39,119 bases of DNA from DASVAL01 sp035649575 (GTDB taxonomy: Bacteria > Planctomycetota > UBA1135 > UBA2386). The notes below the pieces were generated by a model. That model ran no database searches, was not told where the DNA came from, and saw nothing but the letters and a program-made list of their open reading frames with translations. Positions 16,034 to 24,565 of the stretch are shown here, piece after piece. A program made the position numbers and the translations under genes. The stretch is taken from NCBI GenBank assembly GCA_035649575.1, contig DASRJH010000245.1:1-39119 (forward strand), written 5' to 3'. The number at the start of each line of letters is the position of its first letter. Position 1 is the stretch's first letter.

Positions 16034-18421
16034 TCAGCCGTCCGTCTTGCCGCTCGGCTGGATCTTGACCGGCCCCTGCACGATCGTCTGGCACGCGAGG
16101 CGGCACTTGGTCTCGTCGAGCTTGCCACCGAGCTTCTTGTTGGCCTTCTTGATCGTGTTCTTCTCCTTCGAGCTCGCTTCGTTCAGCGAGGCCATGCCCT
16201 CGAGGATCGTCACGACGCACTTGCCACAGCTGCCACCGGTGTCGTTCGGCTCGTTCTGATCCCAGCACTCCCACAGGGTCTGGCACTTGCCGCCGATGCT
16301 GCCCGAGTCGTCGGTCGCTGCACCGGCTTCGGCGAGGAAGCTCAACATCGGCCGGTCCTTGCCGGCCGCCACCTTCGAGCCGTCGGGCAGCACGATTACC
16401 GGCTCGCCCACAGGTGCTGGCACTTCGGCTGGCTTCGCGGCCGGCGCGGCTGGTTGTGGCTTCGCGGCTGTCGCCGCCGCGGGAGCTGCGGGAACGGGCC
16501 GGCCGAGCTGCGTCTTGTCGATCACCTGAGACGACGGCCGCTGCAGCGACGACGTGCCCACTGCGACGGGCCCTTCGCTGCGCATCTCGACGAAGCGGAA
16601 ACGCTGCTCGCCCATCCACACTTCGTCGCCTTCGTTGAGACGCAGCGAGCCGCGCAGTTCGAGGAAGGTGCCGTTGCGACTCGCGTCGCGCAGGCGTGCG
16701 ACGCCACCCGCGTCGCTCGCGGTCAGGTGGGAACGCGACAACGCGAAGTCGCGCGGATCGAGGTCGTCGCGGCCGATCGTGCGTTCTTCGCGCGCGAGCG
16801 GAATCGAGCGCGCGACCTTGGCGTTGCTGTCGAGCCGCGACAGCACGACCTTGCCGTCCGTGACGTCGACGCGCAGCCGCTGCCGGCCCGCGACGATCAC
16901 CATGCCCGGCTGCACCGTGCGTTCGGAGTTGAAGCGCACGTAGCACTCGCCGCCGTACGGCACGTTCGTCACGTAGCACTCGTCGGCGTCGACGCGGAAG
17001 GCCGCGTGCTGGTCGAGCAGTAGCGTGTCCGCGCCCACGACCACGCGTCCGGTCGTGCGCCCCACGATGCTGTCGCCGACCGCGAAGAAGTGATCCGTCT
17101 TGGTCGGGTTCTCGCCGGGCCCGATCTGCACGAACAAAGCACCCATCGACGGCTCGAGCGGCGGTGCTTCGACCGGAGGAGGCGCGGCCGGCGACTTGGG
17201 CACCACGACCATCGTCTGGGCCTGCTTTGCGAGCTGCTCGCGGATCGCATCGTCGCTGGCGCCACGACGCAGTCGCTGGTGCACGGCCTCGGCCGCGCGC
17301 ACGCCGTCGACGATCGCCGTCTTGAAGCAACCCGGATGCTCCTTGACCGTGGACTGCAGCGCCTCGGGGCGGAAGTCGTTCGTCTCGATGAATGCCGGGT
17401 CGAGGATGCTGCCGCCGAGGAAGATGCCGCCGACCTGGGTCTCGCGCAGCGCCGACACGGCGAGACGCTTCTTGGCGGGCGCGTCGGCGGCCGAGAACTC
17501 CTTGATGCCCATCGATCCGAGCATCTCGACCGGGCGTTCCGCGCCGATGAACGCGAGCAGTTGTTTCTTCTCGAACTCGTAGCAGACGAGCTCGGGCGGC
17601 TGGTTCGGCAGCTCGACGCGCCGCGTCTTGACGGCGACGAACTCCTTGCCCTGGTCGTCCTTGAAGACCGCGAGCGGCTCGCTGAGCGGCAGGTAGCGGA
17701 TGTTGCCCTGCATCCACGACTCGTAGAAGCGCGAAGCAAGCGCCTTGCCCTGCGCGACCTTCGGCATGCTGCGGCCGCGGTAGCACCAGAACACGTCGGA
17801 GTTGTCCTTGGCTTCGATCTTCGCGACCGCGATCGAGACGACGGCTTCGGCGGCCGACATGCCGCCGCCGACCACACACGCGGGCGAACCGACGTACTCG
17901 GCGCTGTTGCCGAGCTTGTAGCGGATGCCGCGGCCGTCACCCATCACGCGCACCTTCGCGGCGCCGCCGCTGCCCAGCGCGAGCAACATCGACCGCGCGT
18001 GCACCTTCGTCTTGGCCTGCGTCTGCAGCTCCATGCACTCGGCCGCGAGCACGCCGGAAGGCCCGCGCTCGCAGCCGCCGATCTCGACGCCGTTGCGATA
18101 TGGGATCTTGTTGTCGTCGTAGATCTTGAGCCACTTCTGGTAGAGCACGTCCGCCGGCGTCTGGTCGGCGAACGGCAGCTGCTTGATCAGCTCGCCGCCC
18201 TGCGGGAACGGCAACTCGGCGCACTCGCCGTATTCGGCGTCGACGAGCTTCGCCTTGGGTTGGTGCTCGGCCCAGTCGCGCAGGATGCTCAGCACGGACT
18301 CGCGATCGATCACGAGCACCGACATGCCGAGCTCGTGCGCGCGCCACGCCGCGGCCGTGCCGGCGGGGCCGGCACCGACGACCAGGAGATCCAGGGGAGA
18401 CGAAGAACTGTCACCTTTCAT
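16034..18421 (-). CDS. FAD/NAD(P) oxidoreductase - tandem FHA-like - [2Fe-2S] ferredoxin fusion (copy 2)
   Basis: 795 residues from the ATG at 18421. Same order as the copy at 11415: flavoprotein with VGAGPAGTAAA near the N-terminus and GGGMSAAEAV at mid-domain, the conserved HPGCFKTAIVDG segment, a degenerate FHA-like repeat (VGRTTGRVVV...LLDQHAAF), a canonical FHA (IGRDD, LSRSHL, SRNGTF), an Ala/Pro-rich linker, and a C-terminal [2Fe-2S] domain (CQTLWECW, SCGKC, RLACQ). Predicted cytoplasmic reductase feeding, or fed by, the cytochromes beside it. Codon use is GC-rich like the flanks, unlike copy 1. The most conserved stretches between copies are the FAD-site end and the 2Fe-2S loop. It lies 48 bp from the 10-heme cytochrome start side and 1 bp before the 17-heme cytochrome, so all three should be co-transcribed. 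Confidence 0.92.
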   Translation of the reverse strand: MKGDSSSSPLDLLVVGAGPAGTAAAWRAHELGMSVLVIDRESVLSILRDWAEHQPKAKLVDAEYGECAELPFPQGGELIKQLPFADQTPADVLYQKWLKIYDDNKIPYRNGVEIGGCERGPSGVLAAECMELQTQAKTKVHARSMLLALGSGGAAKVRVMGDGRGIRYKLGNSAEYVGSPACVVGGGMSAAEAVVSIAVAKIEAKDNSDVFWCYRGRSMPKVAQGKALASRFYESWMQGNIRYLPLSEPLAVFKDDQGKEFVAVKTRRVELPNQPPELVCYEFEKKQLLAFIGAERPVEMLGSMGIKEFSAADAPAKKRLAVSALRETQVGGIFLGGSILDPAFIETNDFRPEALQSTVKEHPGCFKTAIVDGVRAAEAVHQRLRRGASDDAIREQLAKQAQTMVVVPKSPAAPPPVEAPPLEPSMGALFVQIGPGENPTKTDHFFAVGDSIVGRTTGRVVVGADTLLLDQHAAFRVDADECYVTNVPYGGECYVRFNSERTVQPGMVIVAGRQRLRVDVTDGKVVLSRLDSNAKVARSIPLAREERTIGRDDLDPRDFALSRSHLTASDAGGVARLRDASRNGTFLELRGSLRLNEGDEVWMGEQRFRFVEMRSEGPVAVGTSSLQRPSSQVIDKTQLGRPVPAAPAAATAAKPQPAAPAAKPAEVPAPVGEPVIVLPDGSKVAAGKDRPMLSFLAEAGAATDDSGSIGGKCQTLWECWDQNEPNDTGGSCGKCVVTILEGMASLNEASSKEKNTIKKANKKLGGKLDETKCRLACQTIVQGPVKIQPSGKTDG

Positions 18422-18469
18422 GGCAGGTTGCTCGAGAAACTGGAGCGGGGGTTGGCAGACAGCGGCGCT

Positions 18470-21400
18470 TCACTTCGGAGAGGCAGGCGGCTTCCAGCCG
18501 GCCGGCACGGCGTCGGGAACCGTGAACGGCTTGCCGTCGCGCACATAGAGACGCATCGCCTCTTGCCGCGTGAAGGGCCGCCCGCCGATGCGCCCGAACA
18601 CGGCGACCTGGTGACCCGATTCGTCGGCCGCGCGATCGCGATCGAGACCCTTCGCGATCGCGAGCGCTTTCCCGTGCGTCGCGTACGACGCGATGAGCTT
18701 CGGACGCGGCTCCGGCGCGAAGCCGTAGGCGCTGCGGCCGCCGTCCTCGGGCGTGACGAGCTGCAGCACGTGCAAGCCCGTCTTGCCGTCGGCGACGAGT
18801 CCGTAGAGGCTGTCGTTGACCATGCCGACCTTGACCTGGTTGACGTCGGCCAAAGCACCGTCGGCCGTGAAGTTCACGAGCAGCTTCGGCGCTGTGGGGA
18901 TCTCGACGTCGACCACGGCGACCCCCGCAGCACCTGCACTCACGTAGGCATAGGTGCGCGCGACGTAGACGTTGCGCGCGTCCGCGATCGGCACGGAAGC
19001 ACCGGCGACCTTCTGCATGCGTTCGGGCGTGGTGATGTCGATGACCTCGAGCCCGTCGGCATCGGTCACGAACGCATAGCGGAACTGCACGGCGATCGAC
19101 GTCGGTTCGTTCGCGAGCACCGTGGCGACGATCTTCGGCTCGAGCGGATCCATGATGTCGACCGCGACGACACCCTGCTTGCAGCAGACGTAGACCGTGG
19201 TGCCGGCGACCGCGAGACTCTCGGCGCCGTCGAGCGCGTTCCCGGGGTTGAAGGTCACCGCGCGCTCGAGGAAGTTGTTGTCGGGGTCACCGTCGGTCAG
19301 CTGGTCGATGCCGACGAGGATCAGGCCCTCGAAGCGATCGCTGACGTAGGCGTAGCGGTAGGACTCGTGCAGGTTCTGGTCCTTGCCCTTGTACGCGTAG
19401 TTCTGCTCGCGGTTCGCTGCGTCCCACGGCCGCGCCATGCTGATCGACATGTTCGTCGGCAGTGCTATCGCCGTCGCGAACCTCGTGCGCACGTGCGTGT
19501 CCTGACCGAGCGGCGAGACGGGCGCCGTCACGATGCGCTCGCTGAAGTCCTTGTTCGCGACGTTCGCGATGTCGAACACGCGGAAGCCGTCCTCGCCCGA
19601 AGCCGTGTAGAGATACTCGCCGCGCGCTTCGAGGCAACGCACGCTGCCGCTGTGATGATGCGCCTCGGTCAGCCTGCGTCCGTTCTGCTCGTGCGCCCGG
19701 TACTCTTCGGGGAACGCCATGCGGTGCAGGTTCGAACCGATGACCGCCTGCGGCTCGGGCCATTCGGTGATCTTGACCGCTTCGAGACCCGAAGCACCCT
19801 CGCCGACCCACGCGAACATGCCGAAGAAGTTCACGTAGTTGGTGCCCTGCAGCAGCGTCTGCGCGAGCCACGCGTTGTTGTCGTTCTTCTCGCTCAGGTG
19901 GCAGTCCGAGCACTTGCGTGTCTCGGTCTTGCGCACGGTGTGCGCGAAGTGCGTGTTGAAGCACTGGCCATTCATGCCGTTGCCGGCGACCGTGAGCTGC
20001 TGCTTGTAGGCGATGCGGCGCTGTGCGTCCTGCGTCGACACCATGACGGCCGACGACGACCGCACGACCGCGACCCTGTTGTCCTTCACGTCGGGCGAGA
20101 TGCCGAGCATGAACACGTCGTCGCGCGCGACCTGCGGGTTGTAGGAAGCCCAGTTGCGCAGGTCCTTCTTCTCGAAGTGGTGCATCGCCGTGCGCCAGTT
20201 CGCCTCCTGCGGCAGGTGGCAGCCGAAACACGACGTGACCCACGACGTGTGGCACGCAGCACAGTCCATGTTCTTGGTCGTGTGCGCGTAGCTGCCGTCC
20301 TGCTTCTGCGCGAGCTTCGCGTAGGCCGCCTTCTCGTTGTATTCCGGGTCGCCGGCAGTGCAGCTGTACATGACCTGCGAGATCTCCCACTCGAGCCCCG
20401 GATACAGCATCGAGTGCTGGATGTAGTGCGTGCGGCCGTTCTCGCGCCGCACCTCGAACCTCGAGTCGCCGAACGGCGTCGTCGGTTTGCTGGCCCCGGC
20501 CGCCTCGATCATGCTGGTCTTCCTGGCATCTCCGCCGCCCTCGTTCTTCGCGGCGGGCCCCGAGAACCGCAGCGTCGCGAGCTCGGTCGCGGTGCCGTGG
20601 CAGTCCTGGCACTGGATCTGGATCGCGGCCTGATACTCCGAATAGAGGTGCGTGTCGCCGTGCACGTCCTGCTCGAAGTGGCAATCGACGCAGTGCATGC
20701 CCTTTTCGGCGTGGATGTCCTTCAAGTGCACGGGTTGGCCCGGTTGCGGCACGAAGCAGCTGCGGTCGACCTGTGTCTGGCCGAGGGGCGGGATCACACC
20801 CGCGAACTTGTCCTTCTTGTCGTAGGGGATCTTGTCGCCGTTGCTGTCGAGCAGGTTGCCCTTGCGATCCGTCTTGAACACCGCGCGGAAGATCCAGCCG
20901 TGGCCGTGGTAGTCGGCGAACTGCGTGTGCTGCAGCGTCGGATTGACGTCCTCGGCGACGCGCTCGAGGAACTGCTTGTCGCCCCACTTGCCGCGCAACG
21001 CCGCCCCCTCGGGGTTGCGATCGAGGATGTCGTGCTGCTCGGCGTTCGACTTCTCGCGTTGCTCGGGCGGCCACATCTGGTCGCCGTCTGTCTCGTAGGA
21101 CCACATCTGGTAGCCGTAGTAGGTGTTCAGGAACGAGTTCGGCTGGTGCATGTGGCACACCATGCACGAACTCGACGGGATCGCGCGCGTGAAGCGGTGC
21201 GCGATCGGATGGCCCGACTGGTCCTGCGCAATCTTCGGATCGGCTTCCTGCGCGCGCGCCGTGCCCGGCTTCTGCAGGAAGGCCGCGCGCGCGCCGACAT
21301 TGCCGTGGCCCTTGTTGCCGAACTGCGCGAACAGACCGGCGTGCACGGGGTCGCGGTCGTTCGCGTAGATCATGTGGCACGAAGTACAGCCGCTCGAACG

Positions 21401-22435
21401 GAAGTCGCCGGGCTGGTCGTTGGTGCCGAACATCGACAGGTGCGGGTCGTTGAGCCGCGTCTTGTGCACGTTCAGCGTCGGCAGGTCGACGCGATTCAGC
21501 GTGCCGAGGCCGCGGTCCGACGAACGGTTGTTCGGACGCCCCGCGTCCTCGAACTTGTCGGGCAGGCCCGGCACCGGCGAAGACAGGCCGTTGAGGCCGA
21601 GTGCTGTGCCGCCGAGACGGCTGCCCTGCTCGAAGATGCGGAACACGTTGCCGGGCTGCGTGACTTCCCAGTGCGGCAGCGGCACGGCGAGCGCCGACCA
21701 GCTGTGCTTTTGCAGCTCGGCATCCGTCGGCGCGCGGTCGGGCTTGCCCGCTTCGCGAACGACGTGGTTCACGCGCTGCGGCGTGCCGTCGGGTCCGTAG
21801 GACTCGCCGAAGACCGAACGCTTCGCGCTCACGATGCCGTTCGCGTAGGTGGCCGTGCCCCAGAAGTGCTGCGACGTCGTCATCAGCGACTTCATGACGC
21901 GCAGCGTCACCTCGGCGTGGCACGGGCCGCAGGTCTTGTTCGCGACACGCAGGTCGCCGGGATTCACGAACTGGATCCACTCCTCGCTCTCGGCCAGCGT
22001 CAGCGTGTAGGGCCGTTCGGGGTTGGCCGAGTCCTTCCAGGCCTTCGGGTACCGGGGCTTCGGGTGGGCCGCGGCCGCGTCGGTCTTGGTCGGGTCACCG
22101 CCGTGGCAGTGCACACACGACGCCTGGCGACCACCCGGGTGCGGGTCGTCGCAGCCCGCGTGGCACACGGCGCACTGCCCGTCCCCGACGAAGCCGCCGG
22201 CTGCATCCTTCTGCGCGGCGTCGGCAGCGACCTGCGCGCCAGCTCCCTCGGCCGGCCTCTCGTACGGGCGCCAGGTGGGAGTCGATCGGCAGCCGAAGAA
22301 CTGGAACGCCAGAAGGCCGGCCACAGCGGCGAATCCGAGCCGCAGCCGGTGCCGTTGCGTGCCGGGAGGTTCTTGGATCCCAGTGATCCGCGACGGCGAG
22401 GACAGACGATTCGGAGGCGTCGAGTGGTTGTCCAT
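18470..22435 (-). CDS. Anchored 10-heme cytochrome with LVIVD-repeat C-terminus
   Basis: Start taken as the ATG at 22435 (a TTG five codons earlier is possible); 1321 residues. A hydrophobic stretch at 33-48 ends in FFGC, so the protein is either membrane-anchored or a lipoprotein at C49 with an unusually long leader. Ten CxxCH sites follow over about residues 88-860 (CAVCH, CVHCH, CGPCH, CTSCH, CMVCH, CVDCH, CQDCH, CAACH, CFGCH, CSDCH). From about 930 on there are LVIVD-type repeats, each reading roughly AYVxxxxxGVxVVDVxxPxxPK, expected to fold as a beta-propeller. The large heme-poor stretches between sites suggest a catalytic or docking domain rather than a plain wire. Predicted extracytoplasmic, first gene of the right-arm operon. 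Substrate not identifiable from sequence. Confidence 0.9.
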   Translation of the reverse strand: MDNHSTPPNRLSSPSRITGIQEPPGTQRHRLRLGFAAVAGLLAFQFFGCRSTPTWRPYERPAEGAGAQVAADAAQKDAAGGFVGDGQCAVCHAGCDDPHPGGRQASCVHCHGGDPTKTDAAAAHPKPRYPKAWKDSANPERPYTLTLAESEEWIQFVNPGDLRVANKTCGPCHAEVTLRVMKSLMTTSQHFWGTATYANGIVSAKRSVFGESYGPDGTPQRVNHVVREAGKPDRAPTDAELQKHSWSALAVPLPHWEVTQPGNVFRIFEQGSRLGGTALGLNGLSSPVPGLPDKFEDAGRPNNRSSDRGLGTLNRVDLPTLNVHKTRLNDPHLSMFGTNDQPGDFRSSGCTSCHMIYANDRDPVHAGLFAQFGNKGHGNVGARAAFLQKPGTARAQEADPKIAQDQSGHPIAHRFTRAIPSSSCMVCHMHQPNSFLNTYYGYQMWSYETDGDQMWPPEQREKSNAEQHDILDRNPEGAALRGKWGDKQFLERVAEDVNPTLQHTQFADYHGHGWIFRAVFKTDRKGNLLDSNGDKIPYDKKDKFAGVIPPLGQTQVDRSCFVPQPGQPVHLKDIHAEKGMHCVDCHFEQDVHGDTHLYSEYQAAIQIQCQDCHGTATELATLRFSGPAAKNEGGGDARKTSMIEAAGASKPTTPFGDSRFEVRRENGRTHYIQHSMLYPGLEWEISQVMYSCTAGDPEYNEKAAYAKLAQKQDGSYAHTTKNMDCAACHTSWVTSCFGCHLPQEANWRTAMHHFEKKDLRNWASYNPQVARDDVFMLGISPDVKDNRVAVVRSSSAVMVSTQDAQRRIAYKQQLTVAGNGMNGQCFNTHFAHTVRKTETRKCSDCHLSEKNDNNAWLAQTLLQGTNYVNFFGMFAWVGEGASGLEAVKITEWPEPQAVIGSNLHRMAFPEEYRAHEQNGRRLTEAHHHSGSVRCLEARGEYLYTASGEDGFRVFDIANVANKDFSERIVTAPVSPLGQDTHVRTRFATAIALPTNMSISMARPWDAANREQNYAYKGKDQNLHESYRYAYVSDRFEGLILVGIDQLTDGDPDNNFLERAVTFNPGNALDGAESLAVAGTTVYVCCKQGVVAVDIMDPLEPKIVATVLANEPTSIAVQFRYAFVTDADGLEVIDITTPERMQKVAGASVPIADARNVYVARTYAYVSAGAAGVAVVDVEIPTAPKLLVNFTADGALADVNQVKVGMVNDSLYGLVADGKTGLHVLQLVTPEDGGRSAYGFAPEPRPKLIASYATHGKALAIAKGLDRDRAADESGHQVAVFGRIGGRPFTRQEAMRLYVRDGKPFTVPDAVPAGWKPPASPK

Positions 22436-22638
22436 GCAGGCAAGATCCAATGGGCACGAGCCAATCCCGGCGCGATGCTAGCGATGCCCAAACCACCGTG
22501 CCACGGCGGACCCGAAACCCGACCGATCGCTGCCGCGATCCGGACCATTTCCGAGATTGCCGTCGCACGAGCAAGGGCTCGTTCGTCTTGCATGCGTCCT
22601 AGCCGGCGAGTCCGGCGCAACCCCAATCCCACGCAATC
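22436..22638. promoter_or_regulatory. Divergent intergenic region
   Basis: About 200 bp between the minus-strand cytochrome operon and the plus-strand DGPF/sigma genes. It must hold promoters for both directions, but I see no convincing -35/-10 pair and no strong dyad. No coding capacity worth reporting. Confidence 0.35.
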
Positions 22639-23004
22639 ATGCCCAAGTTCATGCTCATCCTGCGCGCCAACGTCAGCGTCGACTACAGCCAGCTCACTCC
22701 CGATGACTTCGCGCGCATCCTCGGCGAATACGAAGCCTGGGGCCAGAAGCTCGGCGCCGAGGGCCGCCTCGACGTCGGCCACAAGCTCACCGACCAGGGC
22801 GGCAAGGTGATCTGGCCGCGCGGCAAGTCGACCGAGGTGAAGGACGGCCCCTACGTCGAGACCAAGGAGGTCGTCGGCGGCTACTACATCGTGAAGGCCG
22901 ACAACTACGACCACGCGGTGCGCCTGTGCGCGGGCCATCCGAACTTCCGCTTCGGCAGCATCGAGGTCCGCGAGGTCGACTTCATGGGCGGCCCCGAGAC
23001 CTGA
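22639..23004 (+). CDS. DGPF/YCII-domain protein
   Basis: 121 residues. The family signature is clear: KFMLIL near the start, then VKDGPYVETKEVVGGYYIVKA and a D-x-A-x-x-L-C-x-x-HP segment. YCII-related proteins are small ferredoxin-like folds; no biochemical function is established for the DGPF group. It ends 12 bp before an ECF sigma factor of the kind that typically neighbours and controls DGPF genes, so it is probably a target or accessory of that sigma factor. No signal peptide, cytoplasmic. Confidence 0.93.
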   Translation: MPKFMLILRANVSVDYSQLTPDDFARILGEYEAWGQKLGAEGRLDVGHKLTDQGGKVIWPRGKSTEVKDGPYVETKEVVGGYYIVKADNYDHAVRLCAGHPNFRFGSIEVREVDFMGGPET

Positions 23005-23016
23005 GCCGACGCGCGG

Positions 23017-24279
23017 ATGCTGCCGCCCGACCTCGTCGACGAACTGTTCCGGCACCGGTACGCCCGCATGGTCGCAGGCCTGTGCCGCGTGCTCGGGCCA
23101 ACGCGACTCGACCTCGTCGAGGACGTCGTGCAGGAAGCGCTGCTGCGCGCGCTGCGCGTGTGGCCCGCCGAGGGTGTGCCCGAGAAACCCGAGGCCTGGG
23201 TCTTCCGCGTTGCGCGCAATCTCGCGCTCGACACGCTGCGGCGGCAGAAGATCGCCGCGAAGGTCGACACCGAGCTGCAACAGTGGGCCGAACAGCAATC
23301 GCCCGCGAAGGACCAGCCCGAAGGCATCGCCGACGACACGCTGCGCATGCTGTTCCTGTGCAGCCACCCGGCCGTGCCGGCCGACGCAAGGGTGCCGCTG
23401 ATCCTCAAGACGGTGTGCGGTCTCGGCGGGCCGGCAATAGCGCGCGCACTGCTGCAGAAGGAAGCCACGATCGCGCAGCGCCTCGTGCGGGCCAAGGCCA
23501 AGCTGCAGGCCTTGGACATCGTGTTCGAAGTGCCGCGCCCCGAGGAGCTGCCCCATCGGCTCGACCTCGTCTTGCAGGTGATCTACCTGCTTTTCAACGA
23601 GGGGTATCGCGCGCACGAAGGCGAGCAGCTCGTGCGTTCGGACCTCGTCGACGAAGCCGTTCGGCTCTGTGCCTTGCTGCTCGAACGGCCCGAGACGACG
23701 ACGCCGTCGGTGCAGGCACTCATGGCGCTCATGCTCATGCTCGGCGCGCGGATACCGGCGCGCACCGACGGCAGCGGCGACCTGCTCACGCTCGCTGAGC
23801 AGGATCGCAGTCGTTGGGACCGGAGCTGGCTCGCGTGCGGCATGCACCACTTCCGGCTCTCGATCGGCGGCGACCGGCTCACGCCGTACCATTGCGAGGC
23901 CGCGATCGCTTCGCTGCACGCGACTGCGGCGACGTATGCGGACACGAACTGGCGCCGCATCCTCGAGGAATACGACCGGCTGCAGGCACTCGCGCCGTCG
24001 CCAATCGTGCGTCTGAACCGCGCCGTCGCGGTCGGCAAGGTGCACGGTGCCGCTGCCGGCCTCGAGGAACTGCGCACGCTGCAGGACGACCGTGTGCTCG
24101 ACGACTACTTCCTGCTCGCGGCCACGACCGCGCAGATGCACTGGGTGCTCGGCGACCACGGCAAGGCGCAGCTCTGTCTCGAGCGAGCGGCAGAACAGCC
24201 GTGTTCGGATCCGGAGCGGCGTTTGCTGCAGCAGCGGCTGCTCGCCTGCCGACGCGGCGAACCCGCGCCGCCGTGGTGA
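23017..24279 (+). CDS. ECF sigma factor, ECF42-type with C-terminal extension
   Basis: 420 residues. Residues 10-75 are sigma region 2 (RYARMVAGLCRVLG, EDVVQEALLRALRVWP, RNLALDTLRRQK), residues about 105-165 a region 4 helix-turn-helix. The remaining 250 residues are the long C-terminal extension of this group, with YLLFNEGY, DRSRWD and SPIVRLNRAVAVG, and TPR-like character. In ECF42 factors this extension is needed for activity, and no classical anti-sigma factor is encoded nearby, which holds here. The DGPF gene directly upstream is the usual genomic partner. I could not find an upstream promoter matching a motif I am sure of. Confidence 0.93.
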   Translation: MLPPDLVDELFRHRYARMVAGLCRVLGPTRLDLVEDVVQEALLRALRVWPAEGVPEKPEAWVFRVARNLALDTLRRQKIAAKVDTELQQWAEQQSPAKDQPEGIADDTLRMLFLCSHPAVPADARVPLILKTVCGLGGPAIARALLQKEATIAQRLVRAKAKLQALDIVFEVPRPEELPHRLDLVLQVIYLLFNEGYRAHEGEQLVRSDLVDEAVRLCALLLERPETTTPSVQALMALMLMLGARIPARTDGSGDLLTLAEQDRSRWDRSWLACGMHHFRLSIGGDRLTPYHCEAAIASLHATAATYADTNWRRILEEYDRLQALAPSPIVRLNRAVAVGKVHGAAAGLEELRTLQDDRVLDDYFLLAATTAQMHWVLGDHGKAQLCLERAAEQPCSDPERRLLQQRLLACRRGEPAPPW

Positions 24280-24308
24280 GTCTCTCGGCTCGCTTCCGGA
24301 TCCGTGCG

Positions 24309-24563
24309 ATGATCCACCGCATGGCTCGTGGTCTTCGCATCGAGGTGACTTTCCTGTCGAACCTGCAGAAGGTGGCCGGTCGCGAAACGATGTGGCTCGA
24401 CGTCGGCACGGGTGCCACGGTCGCGAGCGCTCTCGCCCTGCTGCGCGAACGGCTGCCCGCGTTCGCCGGGGTCGACGTCGTCGCCAACGTCAACGGCGCG
24501 CCGGCGAAGCCACAGCAGCCGCTCGGCCGCGGCGATGGCTTGTTCCTGCTGCCGAAGGCCTGA
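24309..24563 (+). CDS. MoaD/ThiS-like beta-grasp protein without C-terminal Gly-Gly
   Basis: 84 residues from the ATG at 24309 (a second ATG at 24321 would give 80). The pattern is that of the ubiquitin-like sulfur-carrier fold: LRIEVTFLSNLQKVAG, GATVASALALLRERLPAF, then VNGAPAKPQQPLGRGDGLFLLPKA. In MoaD and ThiS the chain continues to a terminal Gly-Gly that is adenylated; here it stops at LPKA. Either it is a non-carrier member, or it has lost function. It follows the sigma factor by 29 bp and converges with a methyltransferase. No other cofactor-synthesis gene is nearby. Confidence 0.75.
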   Translation: MIHRMARGLRIEVTFLSNLQKVAGRETMWLDVGTGATVASALALLRERLPAFAGVDVVANVNGAPAKPQQPLGRGDGLFLLPKA

Positions 24564-24565
24564 TC

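Noticed and set aside
17090..22810. 1906-codon open frame on the plus strand
   Set aside because: It lies opposite two clear genes (FAD-FHA oxidoreductase and 10-heme cytochrome), is rich in Arg/His/Val from GC bias, and shows no domain.
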